This document shows positions 11,537 through 22,339 of a stretch of DNA of 64,000 nucleotides, one piece after another. The DNA is from Tenrec ecaudatus (Eukaryota > Chordata > Mammalia > Afrosoricida > Tenrecidae): the NCBI RefSeq assembly GCF_050624435.1, contig NC_134538.1:127268937-127332936 (forward strand). The letters run 5' to 3'. How positions within the stretch are numbered: position 1 is the first letter of the stretch; each line of letters begins with the position of its first letter. The notes under the pieces were generated by a model, which was not told where the DNA came from, did not search any database, and was given only the letters and a program-made list of their open reading frames with translations. The translations under genes and the position numbers were made by a program.

Positions 11537-11938
11537 GAGCACCCCTGGTGGCAGGGGTTGATCACTGAGCTGCGAGCTGCAAGGCACAATGGTGTGAAAC
11601 CTACCCTGCTCCGTGGGAGCGAGACCTGCCAATCTGCTTTGGTTAAGATTCCATCGCCAACGAGTTCGTTCTGACTCATAGAAACCCTACAGGACAGAGT
11701 AACATGGTCTCACAGATTTCTCAAGGCTGTACCTCTTTATGGAAGCAGACTGCCTCATCTGTCTCCCATGGTGCGGCTGGTGGGTTCGAACTGCTGGCCT
11801 TTTTGCTAGCAACCGAGCATTTAACCACTGAGAAAGCACGGCTCTTCTCCTATGAAGCTTATAGCCTAGGAAACCTATGGGGTCAACCCTGTCCTTGAAG
11901 GTTGCATTGAGTCGGAATCACGTCAGTGGCACGCAGTA
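11537..11938 (+). mobile_element. AfroSINE, split by a second AfroSINE
   Basis: Outer halves 11537-11648 (agcacccctggtggcagggg) and 11850-11938 (tcctatgaagcttatagcct ... gagtcggaatcacgtcagtgg). The middle is the opposite-strand copy. Confidence 0.8.
11649..11849 (-). mobile_element. AfroSINE nested in an AfroSINE
   Basis: ccatcgccaacgagttcgtt ctgactcatag through tgggttcgaactgctggcct and gagcatttaaccactgag. Nearly full length and less diverged than its host, so younger. Confidence 0.85.
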
Positions 11939-11939
11939 T

Positions 11940-13139
11940 TCGCGTCCTTCCCAGAAACCGTGTCTGTCAGGTGTTCTTTCATGCATTCTCTGCCTGCATA
12001 AAATGACCAGAGTCCTTTTCTTTAATTATGATTCTGATACATACTTGACCAGCTTCTACTTGTCCCTCAAGACCCCTCTCAATTCCTACTTTCTCTAGAA
12101 GCAGCACCTGTCCCCACTGCTAGAGACACCTGTGCCTCTGCTCTGGACTTCCATAGAAGTCTGGTCCACCCTCTGCCTAACCTGTCTTAACAAACAGGGA
12201 AGCAAACCAACAAGGCCAGGGTGGGTGTAGGGCAGCCACAAAGAGTTCAGCCAAGCCGCCCCTCGATGGCAGCTCTGATTCCTGTCAGGCTGTCCTGTGA
12301 GGGCCGGCCTTTGTGGTTGGAGGAAGGGAGTTACTTGTTTCAAAATAAACAAGGCCCTCAAATCCTTTGAGCAATGAAAAGAACAGAGAGTTCATTAAGA
12401 TGCATTCCTTCATATCTGAGGAATAGATCTGAGATTTTTATCAGGGAGGCTGGTTTTGGCTGGAACAATAATGGGCTGGTGCAGATCAAAATAACCTTTA
12501 AGTGCTTATCTGGGGCCCCAGCATCATGTGTGTTTTGCTTGGGCCTCTGCGTCCAGCTGGAGGAGAAGATGTCGGGAGGGAGTAACCAAGGTTCAATGAC
12601 AGCCTGAATGTTTAAACTGTTTCCTCTGATTAGAATCTCGCCATGTTTCTGACTCACCTTCCCAGCGTTTTCTATCACACAGTGGAACGGCTTAAAAGTG
12701 TGGCTGTGGTGTGACCTGGACCAGGTCCTGCAGCGACACAGTCTCTTTCTGCTCCATTAATTTTGGAACCCAATCAACATAGGATGGATCGTGTGAGCAC
12801 ATACTTGACATTTTTGGGTATCTTTTCTGATATCTTTTCTCAGCACACAAAGTGGGTTGCCGGTTAGGCGTAACAGGATGTGGGGACAGCGTCTGGCCTC
12901 CTATGACATCAGCAGTGGGGGCAAGAATAAAATTTGATATCAGCCAATGCCGATTCCTATAAGGCAGGGGTCAGACATGCCTCCACCTTCAAATCTTACC
13001 AATTCCGATACTATTGTCTCTCCCACCACACTATTTTCCATCTGGAATTGATAGTTCATTGCAAAGGTTATCCAGAAATCATCGACAGTACTCATGTTCA
13101 TGTGCATTATTAGGGAAGTTAACAAATTATATACAATCT
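11940..13139. other. 1.2-kb repeat-poor island
   Basis: The longest stretch before 22 kb without a recognisable repeat. Overlapping open frames on both strands at 12095-12678 have no similarity I know and no splice context. Candidate for conserved non-coding sequence. Confidence 0.5.
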
Positions 13140-13583
13140 ATGACCAGAAATGCTCTGGACGGAGTTCTTCAATTAGGGGTGCCTCTTCACAGCCATGCCC
13201 ATGGTGGGCCTCTGACAGGTCCTGGGCCTTTCAGTCATGGCATCTTGATTTCTGCTCTGCTTCGGCAATAGTAGGAAGCACTTTTAGCACTGCGACTCCA
13301 TCGTAAGGCTAAGTCGGAATATGTTCAGCTTATGTATGGGTCAGCAAACCTAGAATTGCCGATTAGGTGCCTGAAGATACTCCACTCTGCAAGGGGGCCC
13401 TCTGCCCAAAGGCTCTCGGCTTTACTCATTCTGTGGGCCACGGATCCAGTTCTCTGTCTTCTGCTCGGTACCTTGGTTCTGCCACCGCTACTCCACTGGG
13501 GTCATGGCTGTGTCTCCAGGTTCAAGGACATTCAGTGCACAGGAATCTTGGGTCCAAAGATCAAGCTTCATTCCTAGCTCTAT
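13140..13583 (-). mobile_element. LTR-like family C copy
   Basis: Shares with 20990-21500 and 34803-35480 the order gggtcagcaa(a/g)cc, aattaggtgcctgaa, ctctcggctttactcattct, ggatccagttctctgtcttct, ggttcaaggac, atcttgggtcc. No coding capacity. The LTR class is not determined. Confidence 0.55.
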
Positions 13584-13587
13584 TTGT

Positions 13588-15530
13588 TTTTTAAAATCAT
13601 TTTATTGGGGGCTCTTATAACCTTTATAACAATCATACATCCATGTGTCATGCACACCTGTGCATATGTTACCGTAACCTTTTCAAAACATTTTTTTTTC
13701 TATTTGAGACCTTGGTATCAGCTTCTCATTTTTTCCCTCCTTCCCCCACCCTCCCATCTCATGAACCCTTGATAAATTATAAATTATTATTATTTCATAT
13801 CTCACACCATCTGCTTTCTCCATTCACCCATGTTTCTGTTGTCTGTCATCCTGGGTGGGGGGTTATATGTCAATCATTGCAATCGGTTCCCCCTTTCTCC
13901 TCACATCTTCCCCTACCCTCGTGGTATCGCTACTCCCATTACTGTTCCTAAGGGGTTTATCTGTCCTGGATTCCCTGTGTTTCTAGCTCTTAGCTGTACC
14001 AGTGTACATGTTCCAGTGTAGCTGGATTTGTAAGGTAGAGCTGGGGTAGTGGGGATTGGGTGAAGCATTAAAGAACTAGAGTAAACCTGTAAGTTTTGGT
14101 GGTTCTATTCTGCACGCTGGCTGGTTGGACCCTTCCTTGTAACCCTTCTGTGAGAGGATGTCCAATTGTCTACAGATGGGCTTTGAGTCTCCACTCCACC
14201 ACCACCCCTCATTTGCATTGATATGATTGTTTGTTTGGGGTCTTCTGGATGCCTGATACCTGATTCTGTAGACATCTCATGATCACACAGGCTGGTGTGT
14301 TTCTTCCATGTAGGCTTTGTTGCTTCCCTGCCAAATGGCCACTTGTTTATCTTCAAGCCTTTAAGACCACAGGTGCTATATTTTTAATAGCCAGGCACCA
14401 TCCGGTTTCTTCACCACATTTGCTTATGCACCCATTTTGTCTTCAGTGATCATGATCACGTCAAGAAGGTGAGTGTCACTGAATGCCAGGTATTCGAACA
14501 AAGTGTTCTTGGGTTGAGGGAGTGCTTGAGTAGAGGCCCAAGTCTGCTACCTTAATACTTAACATATAAATATATGTACATAGATCTGTGTCACTATTGT
14601 TATATATAAATATTTTACATATGTACATTACTGTATTTATACCTCTATAAATGTCCTTTGTCTCCTAATTATTTCCACTACTTCCTTTTACTTTCCTCTT
14701 GTCCCACTTTCATGTTCAATCATCATTTGGCTCTGAGTAATTCCTCTTTGTTACATTGCCCTTGATCAAACCCCACCAGGCACTCTGCACTCTCCTCACC
14801 ATCAATTTTAGATAACTTGTTCCTTCGTCCCTGGGTTTGTTGGTTCCCCACTTTCTTTCTCCAATCTCTGCCTCCTCTCCCATGTCCTGCTGGAACCATT
14901 GGTCCCATTGTTTTCTCCTCAGGATTGTTTATCTTGCCTATCTTATATAGATAGAGATGGTGGGGGGAGGAGCCTATAAATAGTCCCAGGTCTGTCTGTT
15001 GACCTTTATGAATATTTTCCAATCAAGTCTGTTGAGGTGCCAAGCCAAGCCCCCAAAGTCTATTTTGGGGAGTCCCCAGGGACTCCATTGCTTTGCTCCT
15101 GTTGCTGCTCTGTTTCACTCCCTTTATGTTACACCCTGGTGTGGGGGGATCAGACTGGGCACAATTCCTACACTGTCTCCAGTGTTGTTCCCTGTAGTGT
15201 TATGGGTCAGTGAGGGGATGCCATGTCTCATGGTCCTCTCTGTTAATTGGCTACTCTGAGCAGCAATATCATCCTCAGGGCATGGTGGGGAAGGTTGCGG
15301 TCCACTCTCTTTCTCTCTTTCCCTCTTAGTTTGCTCCTGTGTGCTCAGAGCAGACCCGCCCCTCCCGCAAAACTGTATCTTCAGCACTGTCCTCTAGGGA
15401 GTGGGTCTTTAGCGCTGTCTTCTGGGGAGCGGGTCAACCTAGCTGGGATTGGAGCCAGCCCCGCAGACATCTCTGATGGTTTGCTACTTCACGCCATTAT
15501 GTTGCCTTCAAGTCTTGGTGCACCAGGTTG
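13588..15530 (-). mobile_element. Family A, one of the longest copies (about 1.9 kb)
   Basis: Runs from the 3' tip at 13590 (tttaaaatcattttattggggg) back through aagaccacaggtgctatat, tctataaatgtcctttgtctcc and cctggtgtggggggatcaga to at least gattggagccagcccc near 15450. Reads like 55-kb sequence in DLD intron 8, so both extend into the 5' part of the element. The upstream edge is uncertain. No ORF over about 100 codons and no recognisable RT or gag. Confidence 0.7.
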
Positions 15531-15849
15531 AGATCTGGTCCTTCTCTCCCTTTCCTATGGAGACATAAACAATACCCTCCCATGGATGGTTAGTGCCCTG
15601 TTTGCCCCTGACCCATGTCCTCTTTTCCCCCCCTCCTTTTCCCTAGCTCCACTTTAGTGACAGTAGAAAAATGTACCCTCTTGCTTTTGAGTTGGCTCAT
15701 TGACCAATGAAGGCAAAATTGGCCAATCTCCACATTAGAGTTCCACATTTTTATAATCATAATTAACCCTCTTACCACTCCCAACTGAGTTACATAGTTC
15801 TATAAATATCTTCCCCCAACTTTCTCATGCCTGTCCTGTGTAGACTGTT

Positions 15850-17552
15850 GTGTGCGATTGCATGAGGCCAGATTGACTAGAGAAACAAATTCAGTGTAAG
15901 ACAGAGCTTTATTCCTTTTAAAAAAAGTTTTCATTTAATTTAATTTTTAATCATTTTATTGGGGGCTCTTACAGCTCTCATAACATTCCATACATCAATT
16001 GTATCAAGCATATTTGTACATATGTTGCCATCATCATTTTCTAAACATTGACTTTCTATTTGAGCCCTTTGGACTGTAACTTTTAAAAATCATTTTATTG
16101 GGGACTATTACAACTCTTATCACAATCCATACATCTATCTAGTGTGTCAAGCACATTTGTACATTTTTTGCCATCATCATTCTCAATCTATTTGCTTTTT
16201 ACTTGAGCCCTTGTTATCAGCTCCTCATTTTTACCACTCTCCCAGTCCTCCTCCCTCATGAACCCTTGATAATTTATAACTTATTATTATTTTGTCATGT
16301 CTTACACTGTCCGACATCTACTTTCACTCACTTTTCTGTTGTCCATCCCCCAGGGAGGAAGTTATATGTAGATTCTTGTAATCAGTTCCCCCTTTCTACC
16401 TCACCTTCCCTCTAGCCTCCCAGTATCACCTCTCTCAGCACTGGTCCTGAAGGGATCATCATGTCCTGGATTCCCTGTGTTTCCAGTTCCTATCTGTACC
16501 AATGTACATCCTCTGATCTAGCCAGATTTGTAAGGTAGAATTGGGATCATGATAGTTGGGAGAGGAAGCATTTAAAAAATAGAGGAAAGTTATGTTTCAT
16601 TATTGCTATACTGCACCCTGACTGACTCATCTCCTTCCCACGATCCTACTGTAAGGGGATGTCCAGTTGTCTATAGATGGGCTTTGGGTCCCCACTCCAC
16701 ACTGCCCCTCATTATCAATATGATTTTTTGTTCTTTGATGCCTGAGACCTGATCCCTTCAATACCTCATGATCACACAGGCTAGTGTGCTTCTTCCATGT
16801 GGGTTTTGTTGCTTCTCAGCTAGATGGCTGCTTGTTTACCTTCAAGCCTTTAAGACCCCAGACACTTTATATTTTGATAGCTGTGCACCATCAGCTTTCT
16901 TCACCACATTTGCTTATGCACACATTTGTCTTCAGTGATCATGTCGGGAAGGTGAGCATCATGGAATGCCAGTTTAATAGAACAAAGTATTCTTGCATTG
17001 AATAGAAGCCCAATGTCCATCTGCTACCTTAATACTAAACCTATAAATATATGCACATAGATCTATTTTCCCATCATCATCATATATAAGTATATTTACA
17101 TATGCAATGCTTATAATTAGATCTCTATAAATGCCTTTGCCTCCTAGTTCTTTCCTCTATTTCCTTTTACTTTCCCAAAGAGCTTTATTTCAAGAAGCTT
17201 TATATATCAGGAAAACATCCCAGCCCAGTACAACTCAAACCCAATACTAGCCCATAAGTCGCTCTTCAGACTTACACAGCCACATGCAATGATGCAGATG
17301 CAGAAAGATCATAGGCTGGTGGGTGCAAGGTCATGTGGACCCAACGGTGAAATTCATCACAGACTCTGGCAGGAACCAGGGTCCACAATCAAGCAGGTGA
17401 AGGCACAGAGAGGGGGGAGTTTTCCAGGGCCCTCCTTTTGAGAGGGCCATGCTCACGAGTCACTATCAGGCTCTAACCTGATTGACAGGTTGAATGCCAC
17501 CCCTACACTTTTATGGGTCTTCAAGTTGACATGAAATTATGTAACTATCACA
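15850..17552 (-). mobile_element. ERVL-like LTR (family B) split by a family A insertion
   Basis: Outer parts 15850-15913 and 17179-17552. The intervening 1.27 kb is the composite family A insertion. The LTR resumes at agctttatttcaagaagctt and ends ttatgtaactatcaca. Confidence 0.75.
15914..17178 (-). mobile_element. Composite family A insertion with two 3' ends in tandem
   Basis: Flanked by the duplication agagctttatt (15903-15913 and 17179-17189), so it entered as one event or one nested pair. It begins with a tail and a 130-bp 3' piece (15945-16080). A second A-tail/3' end (ttttaaaaatcattttattgggga) starts at 16082 and continues for 1.1 kb. It splits an ERVL-like LTR. Confidence 0.75.
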
Positions 17553-17821
17553 GACCACTCCTTGTCAACTTGGCACCTTTACACAACTCTTTAGCCACGC
17601 ATAATTTTTAAGCAAAGCACATAATAAAATCATTTTATCCTGTTGTACCTTACAGGATAAAACTAAAATGCATATAATTCCAAATTTGCTAGCCTAGTTT
17701 AAATATACTATTCTACAGGTAAAAAAACATTTTATGCCTAACAATTGTGAACACCTACACAATAATCCTATCAAAATATTATTCTACCTTCAAGTTGACA
17801 TGAAATTATGTAACTCCTACA
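17553..17821 (-). other. Unassigned repeat-like segment ending in an LTR-like edge
   Basis: AT-rich. Ends caagttgacatgaaattatg taactcctac, which repeats the terminal sequence of the LTR just before it, so it may be a second, very diverged or truncated LTR of the same family. Nothing else is recognised. Confidence 0.35.
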
Positions 17822-17936
17822 GCCATCAAATTGATTTCAACTAATAGTAACCCCATCTGATAGAGTGGAATTGTCCCATGAAGTTTCTAAGGCTATGATC
17901 ATTGAGAAGAAATATACCCAATCTGCCAGGTCTCTG
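17822..17936 (-). mobile_element. AfroSINE, 5' part missing
   Basis: ccatcaaattgatttcaact aatagtaacccc and tttctaaggctatgatcatt, stopping before the B-box region. Confidence 0.7.
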
Positions 17937-18402
17937 GCATAATCTGTGGCCAATTTGAGACTTAAGAGTGAATGGGGTGGAGTTTAGCCTGTCAATCAGG
18001 TTTCAGTTTGATGACCTTTTTTGGAGGCGCTAAGGAGATAGATAGCTCATTGGAGGTGGGACACACCCTCACTCCCTGTGAGACATTCCTGTTGACATTC
18101 CTGACACATGTGGAGACCCCTGCCAACACTGCGATGCTTCTATCACCACTGGATCCACAAGATTCTCCACCCACTGGCTTGTGATCTTCCTGCATTCAGT
18201 GTCATTGCATGTGTTTCCTGGGTCTGAAGAGGGCTTCATAGAATGGTATCAGACATAATGGGCTAATATCGGACTTGTGGACTTGATCTGGACTGGGCTA
18301 GGATGTTTTCTGAATATTCAATTGCTCTTGTATATAAAACTCTCTCATATCTACATATGAGTTTCCCTGGATTTGTTTCTCTAGTCTACTCAGACTAACA
18401 CA
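17937..18402 (+). mobile_element. ERVL-like LTR (family B), 5' end cut
   Basis: Begins at ataatctgtggccaatttga (first bases missing, an AfroSINE abuts) and ends ctcagactaacaca. Full internal order is otherwise kept. Confidence 0.75.
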
Positions 18403-18489
18403 AGGTCCCACCCAGTTAGCCAGTGGGAGTTACAAGGACTGTGGCCAGAAGAGACATATTAAGTAAATCACTGCATCACACTAGCGATG

Positions 18490-18915
18490 TGTTTTTAGTT
18501 TTGCTTTTACTACCAGGACTGCTGAGCAAAACCTCATAAACTGAATGGCTTACAACAACAGACATTTATTCTCCAACATTTCTAGAGGCTAGAAGCCTCA
18601 AATCAGGATGTCAGCAGGATCAAAGTCTTTCTGAAGGAGGTTCTTTGTCTTTTCAGCTTCTGGTTGCCCCAGGCTTTCCTGGACTCAGGTTAGCAAACTC
18701 CTTTCTCTGCTAGCTGTCTTTCCTCCGTGTCTGTTTCTCTCCTTTAAAAAAGGAAAAATAAAAGACATAAAATTGGATCAGGGGCCATCCTACTCCACTA
18801 TGATCCAGTGTTAACTAATTACACCTACTAACACTCTATTAAGGTCACATTTGCAGGTACCAGGAATTAGGACTTCAAGGTGGCCTCCTGGAGCCTGCAA
18901 TTCAGCCCATTATCA
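18490..18915 (-). mobile_element. Old mammalian LTR-type repeat
   Basis: ggcttacaacaacagacatt tattct, ctagaggctagaagcctc, cctccgtgtctgtttctctc, ggtcacatttgcaggtacca and ttcagcccat follow, in order, a widespread ancient mammalian LTR-like repeat. No exact family name is claimed. Confidence 0.6.
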
Positions 18916-19014
18916 GTAAGATAACTTAATTTAGTTGCAAGATACAGTGGATCTAAATAATAAACTCCCAAAATTTAGGATATTTTGACCTAAATTATCA
19001 AGACTCATTGACCA

Positions 19015-19195
19015 GTTCTATATAGGTTGCTGTGTGCCATGCAGTTGATGCCAGCCCATCGTGACCTCACCTAACAGTGGACTTGCTCTGAACGGTTTCC
19101 AAGGCGGTAATCTCTCTGGGAGCAAGATTACCATGTCTGTTCCTGAGAAGCAGCTGCTAATTTGAACTGCTGACCTCTTCGTGAGTGCACATGGG
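19015..19195 (-). mobile_element. AfroSINE, diverged
   Basis: tgccatgcagttgatgccag cccatcgtgacc and gagaagcagctgctaatttg aactgctgacctctt. Confidence 0.7.
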
Positions 19196-19334
19196 AATAA
19201 AAGTTCACAAAAGGAAGGACATTAGATTTTCTGTCACTGATGATTCTAGAGCCAAACTGCTTGGTTCTAAATCTTAACTTTACAGCTTAATGAACATACA
19301 ACTTCAACTGTGTTGCTTAATTTCTGTGTGACTG

Positions 19335-19767
19335 TGTGGTAGTTAGATAATTTCATGTCAACTTGAAGGAAAGGATGGAGTCACACAGCCTGATGATGCC
19401 TCCTTGTGGGTGTGGCCTTCTCATAGGAGGGTCCTGGGAGCCCCCTCCCCTCTCTGCTGCACTTTTCTGCTGTTGAGACACTTGGAGAGGTGGAAGAGCC
19501 CCATGGAGACCCATGCCAGCGCTGAGATGCTTCCACTGTCATTGGACTCACAAGCCTTTTCACCCTCCAATCTGTGATCTTCCTGCATTCTGCATCGTTA
19601 CATGTGGCTGCATGAGTCTGAAGAGGGACTTATGGACTAGTATCGGACTTACGGACTTGATCTGGACTGGGATGTTGGCTTGATATATAATTATTTCTTG
19701 ATATAAAGCTCTTCTACATATATGAGTGTCCTTGAATTTATTTCTCTAGTCAACCCAGCCTAACACA
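19335..19767 (+). mobile_element. ERVL-like LTR (family B), shorter variant, inside a MIR
   Basis: 433 bp from tgtggtagttagataatttc to cagcctaacaca. About 70 bp shorter than other copies in its first half, which also has a different tract (gtgggtgtggccttctcat), so it is a distinct subfamily shared with 23780-24278. It interrupts a MIR element. Confidence 0.75.
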
Positions 19768-19774
19768 AAATGTT

Positions 19775-19945
19775 TATGTATGAGTTGGGCTGCCAACTGG
19801 AAGGCAGGTGCTTTGAACCAAGCAGCCACTCCAAGGGAGAAAGATGAAGTTTTCTGCTTCCATAAAAATGTCAGCCCCAGAAACTCTAGGGAAACGCTCT
19901 GCTCTGCCCTATAGGGTTGCTATGCATCAAAATCCACTCAGTGCT
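19775..19945 (+). mobile_element. AfroSINE
   Basis: tgagttgggctgccaactgg aaggcag through tagggttgctatgcatcaaa atccactcag. Confidence 0.8.
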
Positions 19946-20280
19946 CCCGAGTAACAGAGGATGATAATAGTCCCTACCTTGCAGGCTTATGAATGGGATT
20001 AAATGAGGGACTTCACAGGAGAACTGCTGCTTTGTCTCCCACAACGCTCTCTGCTTTTAAGCTGTGCTCGATAATTCATTGAAATGGCCCCCAAATTCTT
20101 AGAAAGTGCCCACCATGATCGGGCTTATTGGGGGAGGTTGACAGGTGCAAAGCATGTGAGAAAAGCTAGGGTGCAGGTGCTCAAGCAGGCTGATTTCTTC
20201 TTGGATGCCGGCAGGACTCTCACTCTCCCCAGTCTTCTGGCCTAACTTCTGTCCTCCTTGGACAAGGTTACAACGTTCTT

Positions 20281-20989
20281 TTAAGGCTGCCAATGTGGGG
20301 GACACCGGCCTGCACTACCGAATGGGTCCCAGGGCACCGCTGTGTAATTGAGGGGTAAATAAAGAAACATCAGACAAGGCATGCAAGGACTCACCTCTCC
20401 CAGGGGACCAGAACCAGAGTGAGGGTGAATGTCTTCTCTCACAAGCTTATATAAACACATACGTACCAGACGGGGTTGTATTAGAAGCATACATGTAACA
20501 GGAGAGGGAGGAGCTAGAGGTGTAAAGAAAGAGGAAAGGGAGGTAACTAGAGGCATCCATGTGGCAGGAAGGAACCTACATAACATGGACGGGTTCTAGA
20601 GTTAAGATGGCTTGACCGTCCGTGTCCCTGGGCTCTTCTCAGGGGAACAATCTATGATCCTTATCAGAAGGGAATGGGCTGTACTTAGGGTTAGATGATC
20701 CGATCCCTCTTGGTGGCAGACAGCCTTCAGGCAGATGACCTTCAAGTGAATACAGTAGCAACCATGTGCTTGCAAGCAGCACCTTAAAAAATGGCATTAC
20801 TGAAGGGGAGCTTCGGGGGCGGGGACAGCCTGTGTTTAGGAGAATGTGACTTGGATGTACCCCCACCCCACAAGTCTGAAGGCCCCCTCCATGCGAAGCC
20901 TGGTTTCCCAGGCTTCTTAAATAAATGCAGAGAATGTGTCTGCATCCACGCTCTTCCTGGCTCTTAGTTTCCCACACCAAAGAATGTCT
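20281..20989 (-). mobile_element. LTR-like family D copy
   Basis: Shares with 46370-46990 a series of variants of (c/g)atgtaacaggaaggggatgagctag (gapped), then ccctgggctctt, ctatgatccttatcagaagg and gcagacagcc. The repeated 'aggaggggatgagctaggggt' blocks look like the direct repeats found in some class II LTRs. Class assignment is a guess. Confidence 0.5.
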
Positions 20990-21190
20990 GAAGGGCATGT
21001 CGCTCCACTATAAACCCCAACGGGAAGGCACTCGGGTATAGCTCCATGGGTCAGCAGGACCCGGTTCCCCCAAATAAGCTCTAAAAGGTACTTTTCTTCA
21101 CCATCCCGCTTCCTGCCTCAAAGCACTCAGCTTTACTTGCTCTGAGAGCCGCGAAATCCACCACCGGATCTCAAGCTCTGGCTCCTGGTC

Positions 21191-21230
<40 letters not shown>

Positions 21231-21500
21231 CTGTATCAACGTTGTCTCCCAGAGCAAGCCAGTTAAATGCACACGGATCTTAGGGTTCAAAACACACAAA
21301 CGCATTCCACTCCTGGCTCTCCTCTATTGCTGGCAGTGCAAGCCCCACTTCTTGCTTCTGACATGGCTCAATCACAACTAGCTCTGTCGGCAGTCACTGC
21401 AGCTGAATCACACACCCGGAGGTACCCCGCCCCCCCTGACAATGGCATTGCCTGGGCAGAACGAAGCTTTCGTAGTATACATTTTCCCCCACTGGGTGAG
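20990..21500 (-). mobile_element. LTR-like family C copy with CTG run
   Basis: Same landmarks as the 13140 copy (ctcagctttacttgctctga, ggatctcaagctctggctcc) but with an expanded trinucleotide run at 21190-21231. Confidence 0.55.
21190..21231. repeat. (CTG)n trinucleotide repeat
   Basis: About 14 CTG units with one TTG interruption. It lies where related LTR-like copies have only a few CTG/CTT triplets (ggttctgctggggcttctct near 35245), so it is a local expansion. Confidence 0.9.
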
Positions 21501-21589
21501 CATTGAGCAACTCACTCTTAGTTAGTGCACCCAGTGCTGTCACCTGGCATGGTTCTCTCTGGTCACAGTGAATTTTTCTGTCAACACCA

Positions 21590-22325
21590 TTTCACTCAAA
21601 CCTTATTGTTTGTGATGGGCAAATTAAGAGAACATGGTGCGGCTGTGAAATTTGGTTTTCTCCTTGGGGAAAAAGTGCCACAGAAACTGTTGTGATGTTG
21701 AACACAGCTCCTGGGGCAGTGCTGTGAGAGAAACGCAAGTATACGAGTGTTTTTCTTGTTTTCAAAAAGGTGAAACATTGATGACAAACCTCATTCTGGA
21801 CATCCATCAACTTCCCAAAGGGATGAAAATGTCGACTCGTAGTGCATTTGGAGTTTGTTGCCTAGGCCAGATTGTTGACCAAGCTTTCTATGCGGAGGTT
21901 CTGGAAAGATTGTGTAACAGTGAGCAACAAAAATGCCTGCTTTGTGGCAGACGGGGGACTGGTGTTGCCACCAGGACACTGCACCTGCTGACGCAGCCAT
22001 CTCAGTGCGCCAGTTTTGGGAAATAAACGGCATGCCTCTCTTGCCCCTCGCAACTGATTTACCTGATCTCATTCTGTGTGATTTATTTTTGTTTCTGAGA
22101 TCACAGAGGGACATGAAAGGGCAGCGATTTGATGATGTAGAAGAGGTGAAGAAAAAAAAACAGGGAGGTGTTGTCAGCCATCCCAACAGATGAGTTTGAA
22201 AAATGTTTCCAAGAATGGAATCACGGAGTATTCTGTTGGAGAGTATTTTGAAAGTGATAAAGTTGTTTTGTTTAAAAAAATTAAATATATAGCTTTGGGG
22301 AAAAGCTCCGGGTTCTTTTTTGGGG
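21590..22325 (+). pseudogene. Decayed mariner transposase, internally deleted
   Basis: Frames near 21652-22021 and 21933-22190 read as mariner transposase pieces: VYECFSCFQKGE (N-terminal DNA-binding part), QAFYAEVLERL, QTGDWCCHQDTAPADAAISVRQFW, and DLILCDLFLFLRSQRDMKGQRFDDVEEVKK. The second and third catalytic aspartates (in HQD and LCD) survive. The block with the first aspartate is missing, and the frame shifts. A terminal-repeat-like tract (ctccgggttctttttt) lies near 22305-22322. It is inactive and ancient. Confidence 0.8.
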
Positions 22326-22339
22326 GGATGGGTGGGTAC

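Larger units (their letters stand above)
19235..20015 (+). repeat. MIR element split by an LTR and an AfroSINE
   Basis: 5' half 19235-19334 (ctagagccaaactgcttggt tc ... gcttaatttctgtgtgac). 3' half 19950-20015 (gatgataatagtccctacct tgcagg ... gattaaatgag). The halves are consecutive in the MIR consensus. The LTR at 19335-19767 and SINE at 19775-19945 lie between. Confidence 0.7.

Noticed and set aside
12095..12678. Two adjoining minus-strand frames (88 and 106 codons)
   Set aside because: No recognisable similarity or splice pattern. Kept only as part of a repeat-poor island.
14999..15531. Overlapping 80-100 codon frames on both strands
   Set aside because: Lie in a family A retroposon. Other copies do not keep them open, so they are not a conserved protein.
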